Translations under genes and position numbers: made by a program | Notes under the pieces: model-generated | Told to the model about the DNA's origin: nothing | Database searches by the model: none | Seen by the model: only the letters and a program-made list of their open reading frames with translations | Origin: RGIG3009 sp045653425 | Lineage (GTDB): Bacteria > Bacillota > Clostridia > Oscillospirales > Acutalibacteraceae | Direction of reading: 5' to 3' | Length of the DNA stretch: 62,461 bases | NCBI GenBank assembly: GCA_045653425.1 | Contig: JAZOLU010000034.1 | Span: 1 to 62,461 of the forward strand | In this document: positions 42,954 to 49,677 of the stretch, piece after piece | Position numbering within the stretch: the first letter of the stretch is position 1 | Layout of the letters: every line of letters starts with the position of its first letter

Positions 42954-43907
42954 TTACTTTTTCTGCGGCTTATCAGCCAAGTAAATTCTTGTTACCTCGG
43001 TGCGATGGTGACCTAAGTTTTCGCTTACAATCTTTCGCGCTTTCTTTGGTCTCTCTTCTAACGCTTCGGCATAGGTTCTTTGTGCGTAGGTGTGTCTAAG
43101 TCCGTGCCATGAGATTGTCTCAGTTCTTTTCTTTTTACCGTCTTCGTATAAATCTTCACGGTTTTCTACTATGAAGCTTTTTCGGTTATAACTCATCCAG
43201 TTCTGCAAAGAGCGTTTTTCACGTTTTACGCCGTCCTTCTCACTCGCGGAGATTAAATAATCTCGTGGGTATCGGCCGGAGCATCGTGCGTAATCCAAAT
43301 ATTTAGTAATAATACTGCGTTGCTTTGCACTTAAATCAATAGCTCTTGTCTGACCACCCTTGCCCTTTATGACAAGCTGACCAGTCTTTAATGCAGGCAT
43401 AAGATATTCAACTCTAAGGGTGCAAATCTCTTCAAGCCGTAAACCAAACTCATGGGCGAAGTCTATGGCAATCACCACGTCCTGTCGACCTTGCTCGATA
43501 GCCAATTGTCGCATACTGTCAATCTCGTTTTTTAACCACGAATGGTCTTTTACACCTGTTGCTCGTTTAGGCAATGATAACTTATCATTTTTTGAAAGCC
43601 TGTTTTTACTACCGGATTTTCTGTGGAAATACCGTATGCCTGACAAATCGGATTGAATAGTAGCAGCAGAGTTGTTTTCTTTCAGATGTTCCACATAGGC
43701 TTTAAAGTGTCGGTCTTCCATGTTCTTAAAGTTTTGCAGACGAAAATTATCGGCTAAAAACTTACAGAACCTTTTTGTTGCTTCATAGTACCGAGCTCTT
43801 GTTTTAAAACTAAGTTCATTGCTGTGGTTGTAAATTGCTTCAACTTGTGCCAGCAAGTTTTTATACAGACCCGGATTTAGCACTGTAATTTTATTAGAAT
43901 CTGACAT
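42954..43907 (-). CDS. Second tyrosine recombinase
   Basis: The 317-residue product has a SAM-like core-binding domain and a catalytic domain with R157 (EFGLRLEEI), a lysine in VIKGKGG and H268/R271 (WHGLRHTY). H300 (NLGHHRTE) and Y309 (TRIYLA) complete the set. It belongs to a different subgroup from the Int at 41175. It lacks a partner Xis and stands at the edge of the 1.6-kb palindrome-rich region, with its start facing that region. AAAGGAG lies ten bases before the ATG at 43907. Confidence 0.92.
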   Translation of the reverse strand: MSDSNKITVLNPGLYKNLLAQVEAIYNHSNELSFKTRARYYEATKRFCKFLADNFRLQNFKNMEDRHFKAYVEHLKENNSAATIQSDLSGIRYFHRKSGSKNRLSKNDKLSLPKRATGVKDHSWLKNEIDSMRQLAIEQGRQDVVIAIDFAHEFGLRLEEICTLRVEYLMPALKTGQLVIKGKGGQTRAIDLSAKQRSIITKYLDYARCSGRYPRDYLISASEKDGVKREKRSLQNWMSYNRKSFIVENREDLYEDGKKKRTETISWHGLRHTYAQRTYAEALEERPKKARKIVSENLGHHRTEVTRIYLADKPQKK

Positions 43908-44137
43908 AGCAAACCGTCTCCTTTCTCCAAAAATTTTATTTAAACGCAAGGATAGGGACCAAGCCTTGCGTAAAAAGCTGTGTACGAAAAATATAAAAAA
44001 TGGGGCATTTTCGTCAATAAAATATTGGGGGTTCTTCTGACGGAAATAATTTTGTGTACGAAAATTTTGCCCTGCTCATTTGCAAATGAAAGTCATATAT
44101 CATTTCAAAACGTAAAGCATAGAAAATTGCTTTCAGA

Positions 44138-44195
44138 GATTGTGCTGACCTGATATCGAAAAGTAAGTAATCTCAAACGGACGGTCAGCACAATC
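44138..44195. repeat. Hairpin H1 with T run
   Basis: Perfect 13-bp arms GATTGTGCTGACC/GGTCAGCACAATC around a 32-base loop, followed on the plus strand by CTTTTTTT. It could terminate plus-strand transcription. Confidence 0.8.
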
Positions 44196-44226
44196 CTTTT
44201 TTTGATGGAATGAAAGTAATTTCAAA

Positions 44227-44268
44227 ATATCATTTCGAAAAGATAGGTAATATATCATTTCGAAAAGA
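44227..44268. repeat. 25-bp-spaced direct repeat in a hairpin linker
   Basis: ATATCATTTCGAAAAGA occurs at 44227-44243 and 44252-44268. Related versions (ATCATTTC with a nearby GAAAG or GTCATA) occur at about 44096, 44551 and 44746, all in the linkers between hairpins. This iteron-like pattern suggests repeated protein-binding sites. Confidence 0.65.
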
Positions 44269-44284
44269 CAAGCATCAATCATAC

Positions 44285-44358
44285 AAGAGCCATATATAAA
44301 TTAAAGTCATTTTAAAATGTAATCTAATATTAATCTATAATTACCCTATATGGCTCTT
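44285..44358. repeat. Hairpin H2
   Basis: Perfect 12-bp arms AAGAGCCATATA/TATATGGCTCTT around a 50-base AT-rich loop. Confidence 0.8.
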
Positions 44359-44371
44359 AAAATGAAAGTAC

Positions 44372-44458
44372 GCAGGGCATAATACACCCACTGTCAATGG
44401 TGTGTACGAACCTTCATTTCTTACTGATTCTTTATTGACGCGGGTGTATTTGCCCTGC
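44372..44458. repeat. Hairpin H3
   Basis: Arms GCAGGGCA-ATACACCC and GGGTGTAT-TGCCCTGC, with a small asymmetry, enclose about 50 bases that contain TGTGTACGAACCTT. A related hairpin with the same outer bases occurs at 57445-57500. Confidence 0.8.
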
Positions 44459-44485
44459 TCATCCCGGCTCTCCGACGTCGTCTCC

Positions 44486-44525
44486 GAGCCGTTTCTATCT
44501 GACTAAAGTCCAATAGAAACGGCTC
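44486..44525. repeat. Hairpin H4
   Basis: Perfect 13-bp arms GAGCCGTTTCTAT/ATAGAAACGGCTC with a 14-base loop. A GGCTC copy on each side may extend it. Confidence 0.8.
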
Positions 44526-44596
44526 GGCTCCCAAAAAGAGAGTCATAAATCATTTCTAAAGGACAATCATCTATCATCATAGAAATGATAGTCATA

Positions 44597-44702
44597 GCAC
44601 CTGCTTTGTAGTTTGTTCATTATCTTCTTCGGCTTCCTGCAGCTTGTCATTCATTACACGAATGACAACTTGCAGAGAGCCGAAGGTTTATTTAGCAGGT
44701 GC
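44597..44702. repeat. Hairpin H5, nested
   Basis: Outer arms GCACCTGCT/AGCAGGTGC. Inner arms CTTCGGCT/AGCCGAAG continue through CTGCA and CTTGTCATTC/GAATGACAA. The result is a nearly continuous 40-bp-scale imperfect cruciform. Confidence 0.8.
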
Positions 44703-45698
44703 AACTTTCTCTCGAAAAGTAAATCATACACTCTCGAAGAGACAGTCATAAATCATCCCGAAGCGAAAGTTCTGTTCTGGTATTCTGCTGTAAAATAAGG
44801 TTAGTACTTGGCTTAATCTATTTCACTTCAACGCAAGATTAATAGATTTTCCGTGCGTGTTCTCTTGAAATCTAAGAGTGCAAACAACCTTGTATTATTT
44901 GCTGACGCTACGCCGAGTGCAAGGCATTTCAGCCCGGCCGAGACTAAGGGCTCGTTCGGCGGGGATTTTCATTAGCGATTAAATCCCGGAAACTTCTTAT
45001 GCAATTCCCAAAAGGGACGGAGATTTCCCTTAAAGGGCGGCAGCACTACCGCTTGAGCAATTTTATTTACCGACGAAACTCTCAAACGTCGTGGATTCCT
45101 GAATTTTCGTCAATAACTCTGGCTGAATCCGAGCCGTCGTTATGCACTTATTTTCGTTCACAGATTGCCATAAGTGAAAGCAAATCTGCATGGTGCTCTT
45201 TATTCCGCACTTCCTGTTCCTTTGGTCATACGGATGATTAGCCTTAGAGCATCGGCTGACGAAGTCAATCCAGACTTCAAAGGATTTCTGCTAGTGATTC
45301 TCAGTCCGTCGCAGAACTCAGACTGTAGCTCTCGACACCAATCCTTTGGTGCAACTAACTTCCCATGTCAAATACAAGTCTTTTGCTAACTCCTTCCTTT
45401 ATGCGTTTATTTTGCACCCGTCACTTACCGGAGAACAAAACATAAAAAGAAGGCAAAAAGATAACAAAAAAGCACCCACCCCGAAAGGTAAGTGCTCACT
45501 TGCATTCCTTTTGCCTTTGCCCTATACGCAGAAGCCAAGCATAACAAACAAGCGCAATTAACCCTCTCGGAACATTGCAATTTTCGTTATCTTTTAAAAC
45601 ACTCCTACTTTATTTAAATGTAGCATAGTCAGTTTAACACCCATTTTAAATACTGTCAATAGTTCTGACTGCGAAATGACCTGTCAGGTCACCGGAAT

Positions 45699-45920
45699 TT
45701 AAAATAGGTCTCTTGGCTCTATACCGAGTGCTTCGGCAATATAGAAAATCATACTAAATGAAGGCTCTATTTTGCCCGACACAATGCGGCTGATGTACCC
45801 GGGATTTTTACCTAAATCATCGCTTAGATCCTTGTACGTCTTATTTTTCTTTTCCATCGCAGCATACAGCTTGGAGTAGAAATTGTGCTTGAACTCATAC
45901 AATGTTTTTACTTTTTTCAT
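45699..45920 (-). CDS. XRE-family helix-turn-helix regulator
   Basis: The 73-residue product contains YKDLSDDLGKNPGYISRIVSGK, a Cro/CI-type helix-turn-helix, and a hydrophobic tail (MIFYIAEALGIEPRDLF). AAAGAGG precedes the ATG at 45920; the longer frame has no site. It is the last minus-strand gene before the palindrome-rich region and may control genes of the element. Confidence 0.85.
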   Translation of the reverse strand: MKKVKTLYEFKHNFYSKLYAAMEKKNKTYKDLSDDLGKNPGYISRIVSGKIEPSFSMIFYIAEALGIEPRDLF

Positions 45921-46062
45921 TGAAATAACCTCTTTTACACAAAAAATTAAAAGCCACGGGAAGCGACTCTTTGATAAAAATGTAAAAAAGGTTATATACA
46001 ACTTTCAAGAAAACTTAATTTAAAAGAAAAACAATGAAAAAATATATATTTGTGGTATAATA

Positions 46063-46311
46063 TTAATGTGAAATAAAATATAAGTTGACTTTAACACTGT
46101 TTTCAACAGTTGTGCACCCACAGCTCTTGGAGCCACCATATAACAAACTTCTTTCCAGAACATATTTCTCTGTCCCACAGTCGCATCGGCACAACCATTT
46201 TCTTTCTGTCCGGTTCGACTTATTTTTGTATGTTACAGGACCATCGATGACAGCCCAGCGACCAAATCTTTGATTTAATAAGTTCTGTTTCTCATTCATT
46301 TTCTCACTCAT
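46063..46311 (-). CDS. Single zinc-ribbon protein, probably a shortened AP2-type protein
   Basis: The 82-residue product (LLNQRFGRWAVID, then WLCRCDCGTEKYV and SKSCGCTT) has the CxCG...CGC zinc ribbon seen twice in the gene at 47341-48003. It stops before any AP2 domain. It overlaps the sortase stop by eight bases and has no clear ribosome binding site, so translation may be coupled or the gene may be decaying. Confidence 0.6.
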   Translation of the reverse strand: MSEKMNEKQNLLNQRFGRWAVIDGPVTYKNKSNRTERKWLCRCDCGTEKYVLERSLLYGGSKSCGCTTVENSVKVNLYFISH

Positions 46312-47077
46312 CTTGTAATGAACTCAGTTTACCAACTAATACATACCGTGCGGCATCATACTCATACGAGCACGTTGATAGAGTCACAATTCTGTCTTCA
46401 GAAGAGCAGGTGAGAGGCGAAAAAAACGTGGATTTCTTTTTGGCTTCTTGGATATATTCATATAACTCTTCCTGCGATATAAACTCGCTATATGCATCTG
46501 AGTCTGAGGGTGTTACATATCCTGCCATCAATTCAATTTTATAATTCACTTCGGGTGTCAAAAGCCATATGATCGGATGCTCATCGTAATACTCTTGAGA
46601 TTTATAATCAGTAAAAGTACCAAACATCGAATCATTTTTCATATTGTGACCATATATTATTGTGTTAAGGCTGCTGTAGTCTGAATGGCATCGATAATCC
46701 ATAAAGACAGTACCGGCAATATTATATTTTCCATTTAACATCCGGCGAAGATAATAGTCATTATCATTGCTTTGGACAATAGGATAATTAACCGGTGTGT
46801 TTTCACAGTAGAGCCACCCGACAACGTCTTTGTTTTGCGATAACAGTGCATTAAAATCAACAACTATTGGGGCCTGCTCTATTTTTTCTCCTTCTTGCTC
46901 GTTAATATCGTCAGCATCCTTTATGGTAACAACATTGGCTACTATATCCTTATATGTTTCTTCACTTTCAGAATAGTGACATATTGTGCTTATAATTTGA
47001 TATAGCGAAAAAGAGAAAATCAAAAGCAACAGTACAATCAACGCAATCCGGACGAGCTTTTTAGTCTTTCGCAGCAT
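46304..47077 (-). CDS. srtB: Class B sortase
   Basis: Membrane transpeptidase that joins surface proteins to the cell wall. The 257-residue product has an N-terminal anchor helix (about 9-29) and the catalytic set H144 (IIYGHNM), C236 (TLSTCSYE) and R244 (ARYVLVGKL). The spacing and the NTPVNYPIVQ segment place it in class B. Clostridial SrtB enzymes are known to accept (S/P)PxTG motifs, and a PPQTG protein is encoded 1.3 kb upstream in the same direction. Confidence 0.93.
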   Translation of the reverse strand: MLRKTKKLVRIALIVLLLLIFSFSLYQIISTICHYSESEETYKDIVANVVTIKDADDINEQEGEKIEQAPIVVDFNALLSQNKDVVGWLYCENTPVNYPIVQSNDNDYYLRRMLNGKYNIAGTVFMDYRCHSDYSSLNTIIYGHNMKNDSMFGTFTDYKSQEYYDEHPIIWLLTPEVNYKIELMAGYVTPSDSDAYSEFISQEELYEYIQEAKKKSTFFSPLTCSSEDRIVTLSTCSYEYDAARYVLVGKLSSLQDE

Positions 47078-47086
47078 AAACACACC

Positions 47087-47335
47087 TTACGCACGTTGAC
47101 ATGTGACAAAGTCTACATCCAACAAGAATTTCTTAGCTTCATTGGGGGATGTAAACTCCTTCTTTTGTTCGGTCAGATACTCTACAGCACCATTCCACTG
47201 TTGAAGGGAAAAATCATGCGCTTCAAAATGCTGTAGTGCAGACTTTATTCTGCTTTTATCTTGAATAAATTTGAGATCAGATAAATACATGCATCCGATT
47301 TTCTCTGATAAAACAAGTAGTAAATCTTTTTCCAT
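47087..47335 (-). CDS. Small protein, unknown function
   Basis: The 82-residue product (MEKDLLLVLSEKIGCMYLSD, later FSLQQWNGAVEYLTEQ) is probably alpha-helical and soluble. No family recognised. GGAG lies 11 bases before the ATG at 47335. It lies between the AP2-type gene and the sortase gene, closely packed with both. Confidence 0.6.
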   Translation of the reverse strand: MEKDLLLVLSEKIGCMYLSDLKFIQDKSRIKSALQHFEAHDFSLQQWNGAVEYLTEQKKEFTSPNEAKKFLLDVDFVTCQRA

Positions 47336-47340
47336 AATAG

Positions 47341-48003
47341 TCACCGCTCCACATTCTCTTTAAGTTCTAATCCGTTTTCTTCCAGGAACTCCCCGAAATA
47401 AATCTTTTCAGCTTCTTCCCGGGCAAATACCGCATCTTCAAAACGTGCAAAAGATCCGAAACTCATAATTTTACCCTTAAATGTCAATCGCGCTCTCCAC
47501 TTATTGCTACGTTTTTCAAAATAAACACCACGCGCACCGCTTGTATTAGCTGCCGTTGGCTTCATATCTGCTATCTTTGTTATCTGTGTTCCGCCAACGA
47601 ACCCTGCGGATTGTCGTGCGATATCTGCAGCATATTTGCCGGCACATTCGTTGCACATACTCATATCAGGGTTCGTGAGGGTATCTGTAGCTTTATATGT
47701 AATGGCGCCACACTCACATCTGCATTCCCACATAGGGGTTGTCCGTTTTCCGCGAGAATTTCTTTTATCTGACCTACCAAGGACGGTCAATTTTCCGAAA
47801 ACTTTTCCCGTTAAATCAGGAGACTTTTTGCATCCGCAGTTTGTGGTATGCCCACTATTCAAATTACCGGTAGTGGAAACACAAGTGCCTCCACAATCGC
47901 ATTTGCAAAGCCATCGACGTTGGCCTTTTGGTGTTGATTCAACTTGTTCTACAACAACGAGCTTGTCATATCTTTTACCAATAAGGTTTTCTCTGTTTTT
48001 CAA
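47341..48003 (-). CDS. Double zinc-ribbon and AP2-domain DNA-binding protein
   Basis: The 220-residue product has two CxCG zinc ribbons (WLCKCDCGGTCV...NCGC, then WECRCECGAITY...CNEC). A C-terminal AP2/ERF-like domain (SGARGVYFEKRSNKWRARL, then SFGSFARFEDAVFAREEAE) follows. Such proteins are common in phages and mobile elements and are thought to bind DNA. Here one sits inside a surface-protein locus. The start is TTG with AGGTG six bases upstream. Confidence 0.82.
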   Translation of the reverse strand: MKNRENLIGKRYDKLVVVEQVESTPKGQRRWLCKCDCGGTCVSTTGNLNSGHTTNCGCKKSPDLTGKVFGKLTVLGRSDKRNSRGKRTTPMWECRCECGAITYKATDTLTNPDMSMCNECAGKYAADIARQSAGFVGGTQITKIADMKPTAANTSGARGVYFEKRSNKWRARLTFKGKIMSFGSFARFEDAVFAREEAEKIYFGEFLEENGLELKENVER

Positions 48004-48015
48004 AACTTACACCTA

Positions 48016-48285
48016 TTATTTTCTGTGCAGCTGCTCTATAAGGCGACGCATTTCCTCTTCGCTGCACGCCGGTTTATTATCGCTTTTTCTGTCGCACTCA
48101 TAACACATTTGTCCCAAACCGATTTCATAATGATCTCTGAAATCTATGTGTGTATCTTTACGTACCGTTGTCAATTTTCCGCATATGACACATCGTTCAA
48201 AAGGGGATTCATCATTTTCCTCTCTTCGCAATCGACGCTTTTTTGTGCGGTCCAAAACTTTTTGGAATATGTTTCTTATAATCAC
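48016..48285 (-). CDS. Small protein with two CxxC pairs
   Basis: The 89-residue product has a basic N-terminus (FQKVLDRTKKRRLRREEN) and a likely zinc site from CVICGK and MCYECDRK, so it probably binds nucleic acid or protein. GTG start with GGAG 11 bases upstream. No known family. Confidence 0.65.
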   Translation of the reverse strand: MIIRNIFQKVLDRTKKRRLRREENDESPFERCVICGKLTTVRKDTHIDFRDHYEIGLGQMCYECDRKSDNKPACSEEEMRRLIEQLHRK

Positions 48286-48307
48286 TTTCTTTTTCGCTCC
48301 TAAACAG

Positions 48308-48348
48308 AAATAAGCCCATTCATACTAATTGCATGAACAGGCTTATTT
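48308..48348 (-). terminator. Hairpin after the PPQTG protein gene
   Basis: AAATAAGCC-GTTCAT/ATGAA-GGGCTTATTT type stem begins two bases after the stop codon and is followed by a TTTCTGTTT stretch on the minus strand. It divides the fibre genes from the zinc-ribbon/sortase genes. Confidence 0.6.
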
Positions 48349-48349
48349 G

Positions 48350-49009
48350 TTAGATTTCTTCTTGCTTCCTGCGGCGTCCGAACACCAGCAAGAAAATTAA
48401 AACAAGTCCACTCACACTCGCAAGAGCGATATAAAGGGTTAAATTTGTTGTATCACCTGTTTGTGGGGGCTTCGGATCATCAGGCTCAACGGGGAGTTCT
48501 TCGACTTTGAATTGCCACTCAAGATAACCTACGGCCTCTTGATACTCATTGCCAAGTTCAATAGGCACATCAAGTGTGACATTCAGGTCAATTTCCGCAC
48601 CAGAGTAAAAAGTGCCGAGATATACCCACTCTGTCAATTGAGCCGATTGATCAGCAGGGGCATCAAAAAGGTTAGAATCTCCGTTTTGCGATACTCTCAG
48701 ATTCAGTTTCGATAAGAAATCTTCTGAGCCTTCCTTCGCACCAAGGGAGCGAATGTAAAGCCTGATTTTAACGTTATTTGATACATCGTTTTTGATATAC
48801 ACCTTCTGTGTGATGCTATCACCAGGCATGACACCTTTGAAATCAGTGAATAAATCTGTAGGTGAATATTCGCTTCCAGGTTCAAAAATGAATTTCTTCG
48901 CATCGCCATCGTATGTAACTGTTCCTGCCGCAAAAGCAGTTACCGACATACTTGCTAAGACTAGAATGGCAGCGAGGAGGGTAAACACGCGTTTCATTAT
49001 TCTTTTCAT
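48350..49009 (-). CDS. Wall-anchored surface protein with a PPQTG sorting signal
   Basis: The 219-residue product has a Sec signal peptide (MKRIMKRVFTLLAAILVLAS, ending SVTAFAAG). A beta-rich domain follows (MPGDSITQKVYIKNDVSNNV as in TasA-type folds). It ends with a sorting signal: PPQTGDTTN, a membrane helix (LYIALASVSGLVLIFLLVFG) and RRRKQEE. PPQTG fits the (S/P)PxTG preference of clostridial sortase B. Inference: it is the wall-attached base or adaptor for the TasA-like proteins encoded upstream. Confidence 0.88.
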   Translation of the reverse strand: MKRIMKRVFTLLAAILVLASMSVTAFAAGTVTYDGDAKKFIFEPGSEYSPTDLFTDFKGVMPGDSITQKVYIKNDVSNNVKIRLYIRSLGAKEGSEDFLSKLNLRVSQNGDSNLFDAPADQSAQLTEWVYLGTFYSGAEIDLNVTLDVPIELGNEYQEAVGYLEWQFKVEELPVEPDDPKPPQTGDTTNLTLYIALASVSGLVLIFLLVFGRRRKQEEI

Positions 49010-49021
49010 ATTTAACCCTCC

Positions 49022-49660
49022 TTACTGTTTGATAACCAATGTGGTTCCGTCTACATCGCTTATTCCGCTACTCCACTGTTCCTTAACAACAGTTTCTGGA
49101 GCTGATTGAATAGAGGATGCCACGATTTCTACTGATAGGTAATATCCGTCCGGCGGTGTCACATTACAAACACAACTCTCAATGAGAGCGCTCGTTTCGT
49201 CGCCCACGTTAACCGGTACAGTATAGTACCAATACCCGTCAGATCCTTTTATCCAATTTGCATTTGATGCGTATGTCATTGCATAATCAGAACCAATTTC
49301 AGGTTTAATCGCAGTTACTGAGGTCTGATCCTCTGACATCCATGTGACAACAACGGCAGCTCTGATATAGCTCTGAACATCACCAGTATTTTTAATGCGG
49401 ACGTTCGTTTTTGTTTGCCCGTCAAATTCACCATTTCCACCAGGACCATTTTCAAGAACCTGACAGGCTACATAGGCGTTGTCAAATTCATTTTTTATGG
49501 AACCTGTTTTTGTGAACAAAAACGCCAAACTTACACACGAGATAATACAACAAAGGATGGCAATAATTGCAATGGTGAGGTGTTGTTGCTTTTTATGCTG
49601 TGATCTACGACGGCGATGAGTAGGAACGTAATATTTTCCTGAATATTTTCTGTTAAACAT
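49022..49660 (-). CDS. SipW-type secreted protein with extended N-terminus
   Basis: The 212-residue product has a basic N-terminal extension (HRRRRSQHKKQQH) and a membrane helix at about 28-50. Next comes the cleavage-region pattern LFTKTGSIKNEFD seen in SipW substrates, then a beta-rich domain (TNVRIKNTGDVQSYIRAAVVV). It resembles the other TasA/camelysin-like proteins of this locus, but the basic extension is unusual and suggests a distinct place in the fibre. It lies between the giant protein and the PPQTG protein. Confidence 0.78.
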   Translation of the reverse strand: MFNRKYSGKYYVPTHRRRRSQHKKQQHLTIAIIAILCCIISCVSLAFLFTKTGSIKNEFDNAYVACQVLENGPGGNGEFDGQTKTNVRIKNTGDVQSYIRAAVVVTWMSEDQTSVTAIKPEIGSDYAMTYASNANWIKGSDGYWYYTVPVNVGDETSALIESCVCNVTPPDGYYLSVEIVASSIQSAPETVVKEQWSSGISDVDGTTLVIKQ

Positions 49661-49677
49661 TTACATTTCCTCCTCTC

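Larger units (their letters stand above)
43944..45520. repeat. Palindrome-rich non-coding region
   Basis: About 1.6 kb with no convincing gene on either strand but many inverted repeats. Besides the five numbered hairpins listed separately there are 43944-43971 (ACGCAAGG/CCTTGCGT), 44962-44989, a nested pair at 45144-45190, 45192-45252, 45335-45352 and an outer pair CACTTACC/GGTAAGTG (45422-45495). Short direct repeats tie the region together: TGTGTACGAA at 43979, about 44053 and 44401, and TTTTCGTCAATAA at 44008 and 45104. It could hold structured RNA, an origin, a transfer origin or recombinase sites. Confidence 0.75.

Noticed and set aside
44210..44270. CRISPR array
   Set aside because: Repeats are only two near-identical 17-mers 25 bases apart, with degenerate relatives. 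There is no regular repeat-spacer pattern and no cas genes.
44462..44540. Group II intron domain V
   Set aside because: GAGCCG...CGGCTC looked promising, but the conserved AGC/catalytic triad, bulge and GAAA-type tetraloop arrangement are absent and no reverse transcriptase is nearby.
43944..45520. Integron cassette array with attC sites
   Set aside because: The hairpin geometry is suggestive, but attC ends carry conserved RYYYAAC/GTTRRRY boxes. Here the arm ends differ from hairpin to hairpin and no cassette genes are present.
44613..45561. Short plus-strand ORFs of 60-80 codons in the palindrome-rich region
   Set aside because: They lack convincing ribosome binding sites, run across the hairpin arms and have low-quality composition, so I treat them as chance frames.
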